Source: an uncultured Acidimicrobiaceae bacterium (GTDB lineage: Bacteria; Actinomycetota; Acidimicrobiia; Acidimicrobiales; Ilumatobacteraceae). Taken from it: DNA of 16,688 nucleotides. The number at the start of each line of letters is the position of its first letter. Within the stretch, counting starts at the first letter, position 1. The stretch covers positions 1 to 16,688 of the forward strand of contig CAIXHI010000196.1 of NCBI GenBank assembly GCA_903919215.1, read 5' to 3'. Shown piece by piece: positions 1 to 8,136 of this stretch. Made by a program: the position numbers and the translations under genes. The notes below the pieces were generated by a model. That model saw nothing but the letters and a program-made list of their open reading frames with translations. It made no database searches and had not been told where the DNA came from.

Positions 1-677
1 CGGGTGCAGCAACTTGGTGGTGGGCAGCTGGTGGCGGCATCGTCGGGTCGTTGGGCGTCGTCGGCTTGTATCACGGGTTTGCGCACGGCGACGTCTCTGT
101 GGTTGCCCCGGTGAGCGCAGTCGTCGGGGCAGCAGTGCCCGTCGCAGTGGGGCTGGCGTCCGGTGAACGGCCGGGTGTGTTCGCCATCGTGGGCATCGTG
201 GTCGCTGTGTGCGCTGTCGCCCTGGTGAGCGGCGCGCTCGGCACACACCAACACAACACCCCGCGGCGCATCGTGGTGCTGGCCGTGTTCGTCGGTGCGT
301 GTTTCGGGTCGCTGTTCGTGGCGCTCGACCGCACCGACACCCACTCGGGTATGTGGCCGTTGGTCATCGCCAGATTCGCCTCGGTGCCGTTCCTGCTGAT
401 CGTCAGCGGTGTAGTCCGGGCCCGGCCGGTGAAGCACCGCGGTTCTCTGCAGATCGCCATGGCGGCCGGTGTGTTCGACATGGGCGCCAACTTGCTGTAC
501 CTCGTGGCGGTGCGCGGCGGGATGCTGGCGATCGTTGCGGTGGTGGCCTCGCTCTACCCAGCGAGCACCGTCGCGCTGGCGCTCGCCGTCGACAAGGAAC
601 GGGTCGGGAAGTGGCAGTTCGTGGGCATGGGCGCGGCAGCAGCAGCGCTGGTGTTGGTGAGCCTCAGTCGGCAGTAG
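1..677 (+). CDS. EamA/DMT-family transporter, 5'-truncated by window edge
   Basis: Probable inner-membrane transporter of the drug/metabolite superfamily; the substrate cannot be told from sequence. The reading frame is open from base 3, so the start lies outside the window and a TTG at 51 is not the real start. About 224 residues are visible. They alternate hydrophobic helices with short charged loops and show the EamA pattern of a helix carrying VVAPVSAVVGAAVPVAVGL, repeated in the second half as IVAVVASLYPASTVALALAV, followed by the closing helix FVGMGAAAAALVLVSL. This is the end of the first EamA repeat plus the whole second repeat. The gene ends in TAG at 675-677 and overlaps the 3' end of the convergent sulfatase-like gene by 14 bp. 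Family assignment is firm from the repeat pattern; function is unknown. Confidence 0.85.
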   Translation, partial: GAATWWWAAGGGIVGSLGVVGLYHGFAHGDVSVVAPVSAVVGAAVPVAVGLASGERPGVFAIVGIVVAVCAVALVSGALGTHQHNTPRRIVVLAVFVGACFGSLFVALDRTDTHSGMWPLVIARFASVPFLLIVSGVVRARPVKHRGSLQIAMAAGVFDMGANLLYLVAVRGGMLAIVAVVASLYPASTVALALAVDKERVGKWQFVGMGAAAAALVLVSLSRQ

Positions 678-1983
678 GCGCGTGGCGTTCGGCGACCAGG
701 CGGCTCTCTCGCGCGGCGGCGGCGAAGATGCCCTTGCTCATCAGGCTTGGTTCGGCTTTGCGTCGCGCCAGGTAGATCTCGGCCCGACCGTGATGGATAG
801 CAGTGTCGTCGGGGGCCGCCCATCCGGCGAGGTCGGCGAAGTGGCACGCCAGGCGTAGGTCGCTGTCGGCCACTGCCTGCTGGGCACGTTGCAGTAGTGC
901 CCCGGCGCCGCCTGCGAGATCGGCGATCGCCGTTGCCAGGTGGGCGTCGGGTGAGGGCTTCAGCCGTGAGGCGGCACCGTCCCACCAACCGCCGTACAAG
1001 CGCCAGATGTTGTGCACCACGAACTCGGGTTCGTCGTACAACGGTCGCAAGTAGGGCTTGGCCAGCGTGTCGGCGGGCACCTTCACAGTGTGGATGATCG
1101 TGTCGAGCGTCTCGCCAGCGTTCATCATCGCGACGACCTCTGTTTCGAGATCCTCGAGTGCCTGCGCGATCTCTGTGAGGACGCGCTCGATACGCGCTGC
1201 ACCCTCGATCGGCAGACCGTGCGCGGGGAGCAGCAACTCGGCGCCGGTGGCGGCCATCGCCCGCAGCGAGCGAGCCCATTCCATCGGGTAGCGCTGCACC
1301 TTCTGTGGGTTACCCGCATTGGGGAAGTTCCAGATCAGAAAGTCACCAGTGACGAGTGCCTTACGCTCGGGGAGCCAGGCCCAGAGATGATCGTCGGTCT
1401 CGCCGCGGCCGTGATGGAAGTCGATCGTTTCGTCGCCGACGGTGACGGAATGGTGTGTGGTGAATGTTTCGTCCGGCCGCAGCGTGCTGCTGGGGAGGAA
1501 GCGTCGCGCCTTTGGGTTCGCCTGCACGGCCACACCGATATCGCCAGCGCCGACGCTGAGGTTGAGATCGCCGGCCACGCCACCGAACTGGCGGTTGTTG
1601 ATGATCAGATTCCAGTTGTTCGTGTAGTCGTAGCGGTCGAGGCGGGCGGCAACGTTTTCGTGGCCGATCACGTGCGGGTGGTCGTCGCTGAAGAACGTGC
1701 TGCCGCCCACATGATCGGCATGGCCATGGGTGTAGACGAGGTGGCTGACCGGCAAGGTTGACCAGGTGCGCAGCGCAGCCCGCACGGCCTCTCCGGTGTG
1801 CACGCCGGAGGCGTCGAAGCACATCAGACCCTCGGCGGTGCGCAGAGCGATGCAATGGCTAAAGCTCTCCACCATCGCCACACCATCGGCGACCTCACTC
1901 AACTCGTTGGTGACACGGTTGACGGGCTGGTCGGTGAAACCGCTGTCGATGATGCGTGAAGAGAGGGCGAGAAGGTCGGCCAT
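664..1983 (-). CDS. MBL-fold alkyl-sulfatase-like hydrolase (no SCP2 domain)
   Basis: A 439-residue metallo-beta-lactamase-fold protein. The metal motif HGHADH is at residues 86-91 (THGHADHVGG), Glu195 in GRGETDDH stands where ordinary MBL enzymes have the third His, Asp214 lies in VTGDF, and His255 in PAHG. Glu in place of the third His is typical of the SdsA1/YjcS/BDS1 alkyl sulfatases, which split sulfate esters such as dodecyl sulfate. Those enzymes carry a second Glu in AEN where this one has Asp214. After the catalytic domain, residues about 262-405 resemble the alkyl-sulfatase dimerisation domain (NIWRLYGGWWDG at 325-336). The C-terminal SCP2-like domain of classical enzymes is missing. 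No signal peptide is seen, so it is probably cytoplasmic. It lies 30 bp after the acyl-CoA dehydrogenase gene on the same strand. Substrate is unproven; it could be a related ester or thioester hydrolase. Confidence 0.85.
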   Translation of the reverse strand: MADLLALSSRIIDSGFTDQPVNRVTNELSEVADGVAMVESFSHCIALRTAEGLMCFDASGVHTGEAVRAALRTWSTLPVSHLVYTHGHADHVGGSTFFSDDHPHVIGHENVAARLDRYDYTNNWNLIINNRQFGGVAGDLNLSVGAGDIGVAVQANPKARRFLPSSTLRPDETFTTHHSVTVGDETIDFHHGRGETDDHLWAWLPERKALVTGDFLIWNFPNAGNPQKVQRYPMEWARSLRAMAATGAELLLPAHGLPIEGAARIERVLTEIAQALEDLETEVVAMMNAGETLDTIIHTVKVPADTLAKPYLRPLYDEPEFVVHNIWRLYGGWWDGAASRLKPSPDAHLATAIADLAGGAGALLQRAQQAVADSDLRLACHFADLAGWAAPDDTAIHHGRAEIYLARRKAEPSLMSKGIFAAAARESRLVAERHAPTAD

Positions 1984-1989
1984 GGGGCG

Positions 1990-1995
1990 ACGCTA
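1990..1995 (-). promoter_or_regulatory. Possible -10 box for the sulfatase-like gene, leaderless spacing
   Basis: Read on the minus strand this is TAGCGT, matching TANNNT, and it ends 6 nt before the ATG at 1983-1981. That spacing would start the transcript at or beside the start codon. No clear -35 box is present, and no Shine-Dalgarno sequence sits at a usual distance. Read-through from the acyl-CoA dehydrogenase gene is also likely given the 30-bp gap. Confidence 0.35.
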
Positions 1996-2013
1996 CTCAG
2001 GCTCGGGCGGGTC

Positions 2014-3114
2014 CTAGCGAGGCAGACCGAGCACTCGTTCGCCGATGATGTTGCGCATCACGTTCGACGTACCGCCCATGATGGTGTATCCCGGGTTGTA
2101 GCAGAGGCCCTTGGTCGTGTCGTCCCAGAGTGTGCCGTCGGGGCCCAGGGTGCGCCAGACGAAGTCGGCCACGCGTTGCTCGTGTTCGGTCCCGAAACAC
2201 TTGGTGGCAGCACTGAATCCGGCCGGTGCCTGCTTGAGCACCTCGCGTGTGACCAGGATGCGCCCGATGCGATAGCCGATCTCGAGCCGGGCGATCTCTT
2301 GGCGCACCAACGGGTCGGTGGTGTCGGCTCGTGCTCGGGCAGCGAGGTACAGCGCGTAGTTGCTGACGACCCGATCGATGCCGCCACGTTCGTGCTCGAG
2401 CTGCGCCATCGTCTGCTTGAACGCCGCGCCTTCGACCCCGACGAGGTTGCTCACGGGCACGCGTACGTCAGTGAAGAACACCTCGCAGAAGTGGCGGTTG
2501 GTGGTGAGATCCTTGATCTCGCGCACTTCGATGCCGGGGGTGTTCATCGGCACGATGATCTCGCTGATGCCGGCGTGCGGTGGACCTTCTTTGCGGGTGC
2601 GGCAGATCAGGTAGCAGTAATCGGATACTGCGCCGAAGCTGGTCCAGATCTTCTGGCCGTTGATCACCCAGTCGTCGCCGTCACGGACGGCAGCGGTGGT
2701 GAGACCGGCCAAGTCGCTGCCGGCGTTCGGCTCGCTCATCCCGATACACCATGTTGTTTCGCCGGCGACGATGGCTGGCAGGAACTCTGCCTGCTGATCG
2801 GGGGTGCCGTAGGCCAGCAGGCCGGGGCCCATCTGCCGATCCCCGAACCAAGAGGCGCCGATCGGGGCACCGGCCTTGATCATTTCCTCGCCGACGATGA
2901 GTCGGTCGAGTCCTGGGCGGCGGGCGCCGCTGTAGGCGTTGTCGGGCCAGGTCATCCCGATCCAGCCGCGGGCACCGAGCTCCTTGGAGAACTCCTTCGA
3001 ATAGCCGTTGATCCACGAATCGTTCGAGCGGCCATACCGCTCGACGGCTGCTCGGGCGACCTCGGCAGCCTCGGTTCGAAGTGCTTGCTGCTCAGGCGTC
3101 CATGAGAATTCCAT
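2014..3114 (-). CDS. Acyl-CoA dehydrogenase family protein
   Basis: FAD-dependent flavoprotein of 366 residues that would make an alpha,beta-double bond in an acyl-CoA thioester and pass electrons to ETF. The N-terminal domain begins MEFSWTPEQQALR. The middle beta domain has the FAD/substrate signature CIGMSEPNAGSDLAG (residues 123-137) and the following INGQKIWTS. The C-terminal helical domain ends MGGTSNVMRNIIGERVLGLPR, close to actinobacterial FadE-type enzymes. The position of the common catalytic Glu (Y/E-G-T region of MCAD) is Gly here; Glu242 in LEHERG lies where isovaleryl-CoA dehydrogenase keeps its base and is the likely substitute. I chose the ATG at 3114 because the protein family begins there; upstream codons to 3177 lack family similarity and cross the icd promoter. 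Substrate is not predictable. It probably forms a two-gene operon with the downstream sulfatase-like gene. Confidence 0.9.
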   Translation of the reverse strand: MEFSWTPEQQALRTEAAEVARAAVERYGRSNDSWINGYSKEFSKELGARGWIGMTWPDNAYSGARRPGLDRLIVGEEMIKAGAPIGASWFGDRQMGPGLLAYGTPDQQAEFLPAIVAGETTWCIGMSEPNAGSDLAGLTTAAVRDGDDWVINGQKIWTSFGAVSDYCYLICRTRKEGPPHAGISEIIVPMNTPGIEVREIKDLTTNRHFCEVFFTDVRVPVSNLVGVEGAAFKQTMAQLEHERGGIDRVVSNYALYLAARARADTTDPLVRQEIARLEIGYRIGRILVTREVLKQAPAGFSAATKCFGTEHEQRVADFVWRTLGPDGTLWDDTTKGLCYNPGYTIMGGTSNVMRNIIGERVLGLPR

Positions 3115-3122
3115 CGCCCCCG

Positions 3123-3128
3123 ATGCTA
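3123..3128 (-). promoter_or_regulatory. Possible -10 box for the acyl-CoA dehydrogenase gene
   Basis: On the minus strand the hexamer reads TAGCAT and leaves 8 nt (CGGGGGCG) before the ATG at 3114-3112. The transcript would be leaderless or have a leader of one to three nucleotides. The G-run inside the gap could instead be read as a weak ribosome binding site, but it lies too close to the ATG to be a good one. No -35 box was recognised. Confidence 0.4.
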
Positions 3129-3140
3129 CGACGGAGGAGG

Positions 3141-3171
3141 TTGACCCGGACGACTCGCCGAGGGCTAAGGT
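3141..3171 (+). promoter_or_regulatory. Predicted icd promoter
   Basis: TTGACC at 3141-3146 and TAAGGT at 3166-3171 match the actinobacterial primary sigma factor consensus (TTGAC and TANNNT) with a 19-bp spacer, slightly longer than ideal. The start point would be near 3178, giving a leader of about 29 nt that contains a ribosome binding site. Confidence 0.5.
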
Positions 3172-3172
3172 G

Positions 3173-3190
3173 TACAAGTCCGATACAAGT
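3173..3190 (+). repeat. Direct repeat TACAAGT x2, possible operator
   Basis: TACAAGT occurs at 3173-3179 and again at 3184-3190. The 11-bp period is about one helical turn, so both copies face the same side of the DNA. They start just after the predicted -10 box and cover the expected start point, a position where a bound protein would block transcription. The regulator is unknown, and chance is possible for a 7-mer pair. Confidence 0.35.
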
Positions 3191-3197
3191 AGAGGAA
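3191..3197 (+). promoter_or_regulatory. icd: Ribosome binding site deciding the icd start
   Basis: AGAGGAA ends 9 nt before the ATG at 3207. This selects MSKIVYTYTDE as the N-terminus, which matches the known family start, over an in-frame upstream start at 3081 that lies in the divergent gene. Confidence 0.7.
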
Positions 3198-3206
3198 CGC
3201 GCCGAC

Positions 3207-5426
<2,220 letters not shown>

Positions 5427-5457
5427 CCCAAGTAGCCCGGCGCGTCAGCGTCGGCCG

Positions 5458-5508
5458 CAGCGTTTGAAGGCGTAACCGCACCCGGTGCGGTTACGCCTTC
5501 AAACGCTG
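5458..5508 (+). terminator. Perfect 24-bp-arm hairpin after icd, likely terminator
   Basis: Arms 5458-5481 and 5485-5508 are exact reverse complements, 24 bp each, around a 3-nt loop CCG. The left arm begins CAGCGTTTGAAGG and ends AACCGCAC. It starts 31 bp after the icd stop and ends 32 bp before the queA start. No T-run follows; the next bases are GTGGGGGAGGAG. Intrinsic terminators without a T-run are usual in actinobacteria, so termination is the simplest reading. The symmetry lets it act on both strands. Confidence 0.7.
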
Positions 5509-5525
5509 GTGGGGGAGGAGGCCGT

Positions 5526-5531
5526 TAGCCT
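5526..5531 (+). promoter_or_regulatory. Possible -10 box for queA
   Basis: TAGCCT lies just after the hairpin and ends 9 nt before the queA ATG. Transcription would begin within a few bases of the start codon. The same 8-mer TAGCCTTG lies before hisS. A purine run GGGGGAGGAG at 5511-5520 is too far upstream (20 nt) to act as a normal ribosome binding site. No -35 box was recognised; the expected place falls inside the hairpin arm. Confidence 0.4.
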
Positions 5532-5540
5532 TGTCGGGCC

Positions 5541-6551
5541 ATGCGCCTCGAGGATTTCGACTACCCGCTGCCCGACGAGCGCATCGCCCAGCACCCGCTG
5601 GAACCGCGTGATTCAGCGCGTCTGCTGGTCGACCAGGGCTCCTCGGCGCCGCTGCACCGGCAGGTGAGCGATCTACCCGAGTACTTAAGCGAGGGCGATC
5701 TGCTGGTCGTCAACGACACCAAGGTGATTCCCGCCCGGCTGCGACTGCACCGCGCCAGCGGGGGAGGGGCCGAGGCGCTCTTGCTGGAACCGCTCGATAC
5801 CGAGCGCCGCACATGGGAAGCAATGGTTCGTCCGGCCAAGAAGCTGCATCCGGGCGAGGAACTGTTCTGTGACGGCGAGCCGTTGGTCCGTGTCGTGCGC
5901 CGCAGCGAGAGCGGCGACACGATGATCATCGAGTTGATCGGTGAGGGCGATCCGCTGACGTTGTTGCACGAGCATGGCGAGATGCCCCTGCCGCCGTACA
6001 TCACGGCCCGGTCAGCTGGCGACGATCGGTATCAGACGATTTATGCCGCCGAGCCGGCCTCGTCCGCAGCGCCGACGGCCGGTCTGCACTTCACGCCCGA
6101 GCTGATGCAGCGGATCGAGGCGATGGGCATTCAGACCCGTCGGGTCGAGTTGGTGGTCGGGCTCGACACGTTCAAGCCGGTCAGCGCCGCCGACCCGCGC
6201 GACCACGTGATCCACAGCGAGCGGTACCGGGTGCAGCCAGAAGTGCTGGAGGCGTGCGCGGCTGCCCGGCGGGTCGTCGCCGTCGGCACCACCAGCGTTC
6301 GTGCGCTCGAGAGCGCGGCGACGTTCGGCACCGGCGCTGGACGAACCCGGCTGTTCATCCATCGCCCGTACGACTGGAAGGTCGTCGACGTGCTGATGAC
6401 CAACTTCCACATGCCGCGCACGACCTTGTTGATGATGATCGACGCGTTCATCGGCCCGCGCTGGCGGGAACTGTACGACGAGGCGTTGCGCGAGCAGTAC
6501 CGCTTCTTGAGTTTCGGCGACGCGATGTTGCTGGATCGGAGTGTGAACTAG
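5541..6551 (+). CDS. queA: tRNA preQ1(34) S-adenosylmethionine ribosyltransferase-isomerase QueA
   Basis: Transfers and isomerises the ribosyl part of S-adenosylmethionine onto preQ1 at tRNA position 34, forming epoxyqueuosine in tRNAs with GUN anticodons. At 336 residues it is close to the usual 340-350. Family motifs include the N-terminal MRLEDFDYPLPDERIAQHPLEPRDSARLL, the DLLVVNDTKVIPARL stretch, the central MPLPPYI, AAPTAGLHFTPEL, the VGLDTFKPV segment followed by HSERYRV, the VVAVGTTSVRALE segment, and MTNFHMPRTTLLMM near the end. Product and frame are secure. The TAG stop directly abuts the ATG of tgt, so the two queuosine genes are translationally coupled. The start at 5541 is the first ATG after the hairpin and gives the family N-terminus. 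Confidence 0.97.
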   Translation: MRLEDFDYPLPDERIAQHPLEPRDSARLLVDQGSSAPLHRQVSDLPEYLSEGDLLVVNDTKVIPARLRLHRASGGGAEALLLEPLDTERRTWEAMVRPAKKLHPGEELFCDGEPLVRVVRRSESGDTMIIELIGEGDPLTLLHEHGEMPLPPYITARSAGDDRYQTIYAAEPASSAAPTAGLHFTPELMQRIEAMGIQTRRVELVVGLDTFKPVSAADPRDHVIHSERYRVQPEVLEACAAARRVVAVGTTSVRALESAATFGTGAGRTRLFIHRPYDWKVVDVLMTNFHMPRTTLLMMIDAFIGPRWRELYDEALREQYRFLSFGDAMLLDRSVN

Positions 6552-7649
6552 ATGCATCCCGTTCATTTCGAACTGCTGGCTGGCGATGGCGCCGCACGCA
6601 CCGGTGTGGGCCATACCGCTCGGGGCAGCTATCGCACACCGTGCTTCATGCCCGTGGGCACGCGGGGTGCGATCAAGTACCTCAGCGCCGCCGACTATGA
6701 ACGGCTCGGGGCCGAGATCGTGCTGGGCAACACCTACCACCTGATGCTGCGCCCAGGTGCGGAGACTGTGGCCCACCTGGGCGGACTGGGGAAGTTTGCC
6801 GGCTGGGGCGGCTTGACGCTCACTGACTCCGGCGGGTTTCAAGTGTTCAGCCTCGACCCGAAGGTCGACGACGACGGGGTCACGTTCAAGAGCACCTACG
6901 ACGGTTCCAAACTTCGCTTCACACCGGAACTCGCGGTTCACACCCAGGAGTTGTTGGGGGCCGATATCCAGATGGTGCTCGATGTGTGCCCGCCGCTTCC
7001 ATCCCCGCCTGAGGTCGTCCGTCGTGCGGTAGAGCGCACATCGATGTGGGCAGCGCGAGCGAAAGTCGCGCATCAGCGGCCCGATCAGGCCCTGTTCGGC
7101 ATCGTGCAAGGCGGTGTCGACGAGGTGATGCGCGCAGAGAGTGCCCAGCGCACGGTGGAGCTCGGCTTCGACGGATATGGGATCGGTGGTCTCAGCGTGG
7201 GGGAGACACGGGCGGAGATGTTGCCGGCGCTTGCAGCCGCGATCGAACACCTGCCTGCGGACCGGCCCCGCTATTTGATGGGCGTCGGCGACCCGGCCAG
7301 CCTCGTCGAGGCCGTTGCGCTCGGCGTCGATCAGTTCGACTGCGTGATGCAGACCCGCATCGGTCGCCACGGCACAGCGCTCACCAGCACCGGCAAACTG
7401 CACATCAAGAATGCAGTTCATGCGTTGAGCGACGAGCCGATGGATGCAGAGTGCGGCTGCGAGGTCTGCGCCCGCCACAGCCGGGGCTACATCCGCCACC
7501 TGTTCCAGGTTGGCGAACCCACTGCCGCACGCCTGGTCAGCCTCCACAACATCGCGTGGACGCTGCAGTTGATGGCCCGGATGCGTGATGCGATCACGGC
7601 TGGAACCTTCAACGACCTGCGTCGTCACGAACTGTCCATCTGGGGTTGA
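6552..7649 (+). CDS. tgt: tRNA-guanine transglycosylase Tgt
   Basis: Exchanges guanine for preQ1 at wobble position 34 of tRNA-Asp, -Asn, -His and -Tyr, the step before QueA. The 365 residues contain the catalytic Asp92 in LTDSGGFQVF and the nucleophile Asp263 in DQFDCVMQTRIGRHG. The substrate loop is FGIVQGG followed by GGLSVGE. The zinc site is Cys301, Cys303, Cys306 and His332 (CxCxxC-x25-H). Most bacterial enzymes I recall read DCV(L/M)PTR; here Gln267 replaces that Pro. The usual D-E-C near the substrate pocket reads LDVCPP. Both catalytic Asp residues and the zinc ligands are kept, so I expect activity. GGAG at 6538-6541, inside the end of queA, is a suitable ribosome binding site. Neighbours queA and yajC-secDF give the same order as in E. 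coli. Confidence 0.97.
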   Translation: MHPVHFELLAGDGAARTGVGHTARGSYRTPCFMPVGTRGAIKYLSAADYERLGAEIVLGNTYHLMLRPGAETVAHLGGLGKFAGWGGLTLTDSGGFQVFSLDPKVDDDGVTFKSTYDGSKLRFTPELAVHTQELLGADIQMVLDVCPPLPSPPEVVRRAVERTSMWAARAKVAHQRPDQALFGIVQGGVDEVMRAESAQRTVELGFDGYGIGGLSVGETRAEMLPALAAAIEHLPADRPRYLMGVGDPASLVEAVALGVDQFDCVMQTRIGRHGTALTSTGKLHIKNAVHALSDEPMDAECGCEVCARHSRGYIRHLFQVGEPTAARLVSLHNIAWTLQLMARMRDAITAGTFNDLRRHELSIWG

Positions 7650-7747
7650 CCTTCCTGTCACCGGGGTGAACCGCGCATTGCGGGCTGCCCTGGCTAGAAT
7701 CGCCCGTCGGCCACTAGGCCGTTCCTCCGCGAAGATCTGGACCGTCC
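7650..7747 (+). promoter_or_regulatory. tgt-yajC gap with probable -10 box TAGAAT
   Basis: This 98-bp gap is the widest inside the right-hand cluster. TAGAAT at 7695-7700 is close to the TATAAT consensus and would give a start near 7707 and a leader of about 40 nt before yajC. No well-placed -35 box and no clear ribosome binding site are seen. A small hairpin, TCACC-GG-GGTGA at 7658-7669, follows the tgt stop and is too weak to be a convincing terminator. The sec genes therefore probably have their own promoter in addition to read-through. Confidence 0.45.
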
Positions 7748-8128
7748 ATGCTTTCCACGCTGCTCGCAGCCAATAAATCGAATCCGTTGCCGTCGTTGAT
7801 CATCTTCTTGCTGATCCCGTTGGCGATGTACTTCCTGCTGATCCGTCCGCAGAAGCGCCGCCAGCGCGAGTCGGCGTCCTTGCAGAGCTCGGTCGAGGTC
7901 GGTGACGAGGTCATGACGACCTCCGGCCTCTACGGGTTCATCAGCGCCTTCGAAGGTGATATTGCATGGCTGGAGATCGACGACAACGTGCAGATCCGCA
8001 TCGCTCGCGCCGCCATCCAGCGCAAGGTCGACACCGCCAAGGGTGAGACAGCCGAGCCCACCGTGGAAGATGTCAACAACGCCAAGGGCAAGATCCAGCC
8101 CGCCGCCGGCACCGAAATCGACGACTGA
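7748..8128 (+). CDS. yajC: Preprotein translocase subunit YajC
   Basis: Small single-span membrane protein that joins SecD-SecF in the accessory complex of the Sec translocon. It has 126 residues. A short N-terminal stretch leads into one membrane helix (about residues 14-34, LPSLIIFLLIPLAMYFLLI) followed by the family hallmark RPQKRRQRE. Then comes a small cytoplasmic beta domain with VGDEVMTTSGLYGFISAFEGD, the usual YajC pattern. The tail after residue 95 is polar and variable. The ATG at 7748 gives the expected short N-terminus. It ends 8 bp before secD, with which it is surely co-transcribed. Confidence 0.95.
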   Translation: MLSTLLAANKSNPLPSLIIFLLIPLAMYFLLIRPQKRRQRESASLQSSVEVGDEVMTTSGLYGFISAFEGDIAWLEIDDNVQIRIARAAIQRKVDTAKGETAEPTVEDVNNAKGKIQPAAGTEIDD

Positions 8129-8136
8129 CCCAGTTC

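Larger units (their letters stand above)
3115..3206. promoter_or_regulatory. Divergent intergenic promoter region, acyl-CoA dehydrogenase / icd
   Basis: This 92-bp region holds the control signals of two divergent genes. On the minus strand, TAGCAT (3128-3123) ends 8 nt before the dehydrogenase ATG. On the plus strand, TTGACC (3141-3146) and TAAGGT (3166-3171), 19 bp apart, form the best -35/-10 pair in the window. They predict an icd transcript starting near 3178. Confidence 0.5.

Noticed and set aside
3081..3206. Longer N-terminus for icd
   Set aside because: The extra residues overlap the divergent gene and the promoter. The family start MSKIVYTYTDE and a ribosome binding site support 3207.
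5509..5540. preQ1 riboswitch before queA
   Set aside because: Only 32 bp separate the hairpin from the ATG, and no H-type pseudoknot pattern is present. QueA/Tgt are also not the usual targets.
6012..7661. Minus-strand open frame of 549 codons across queA and tgt
   Set aside because: It is antisense to two secure genes and spans their junction, with no family motif. High-GC codon bias explains it.
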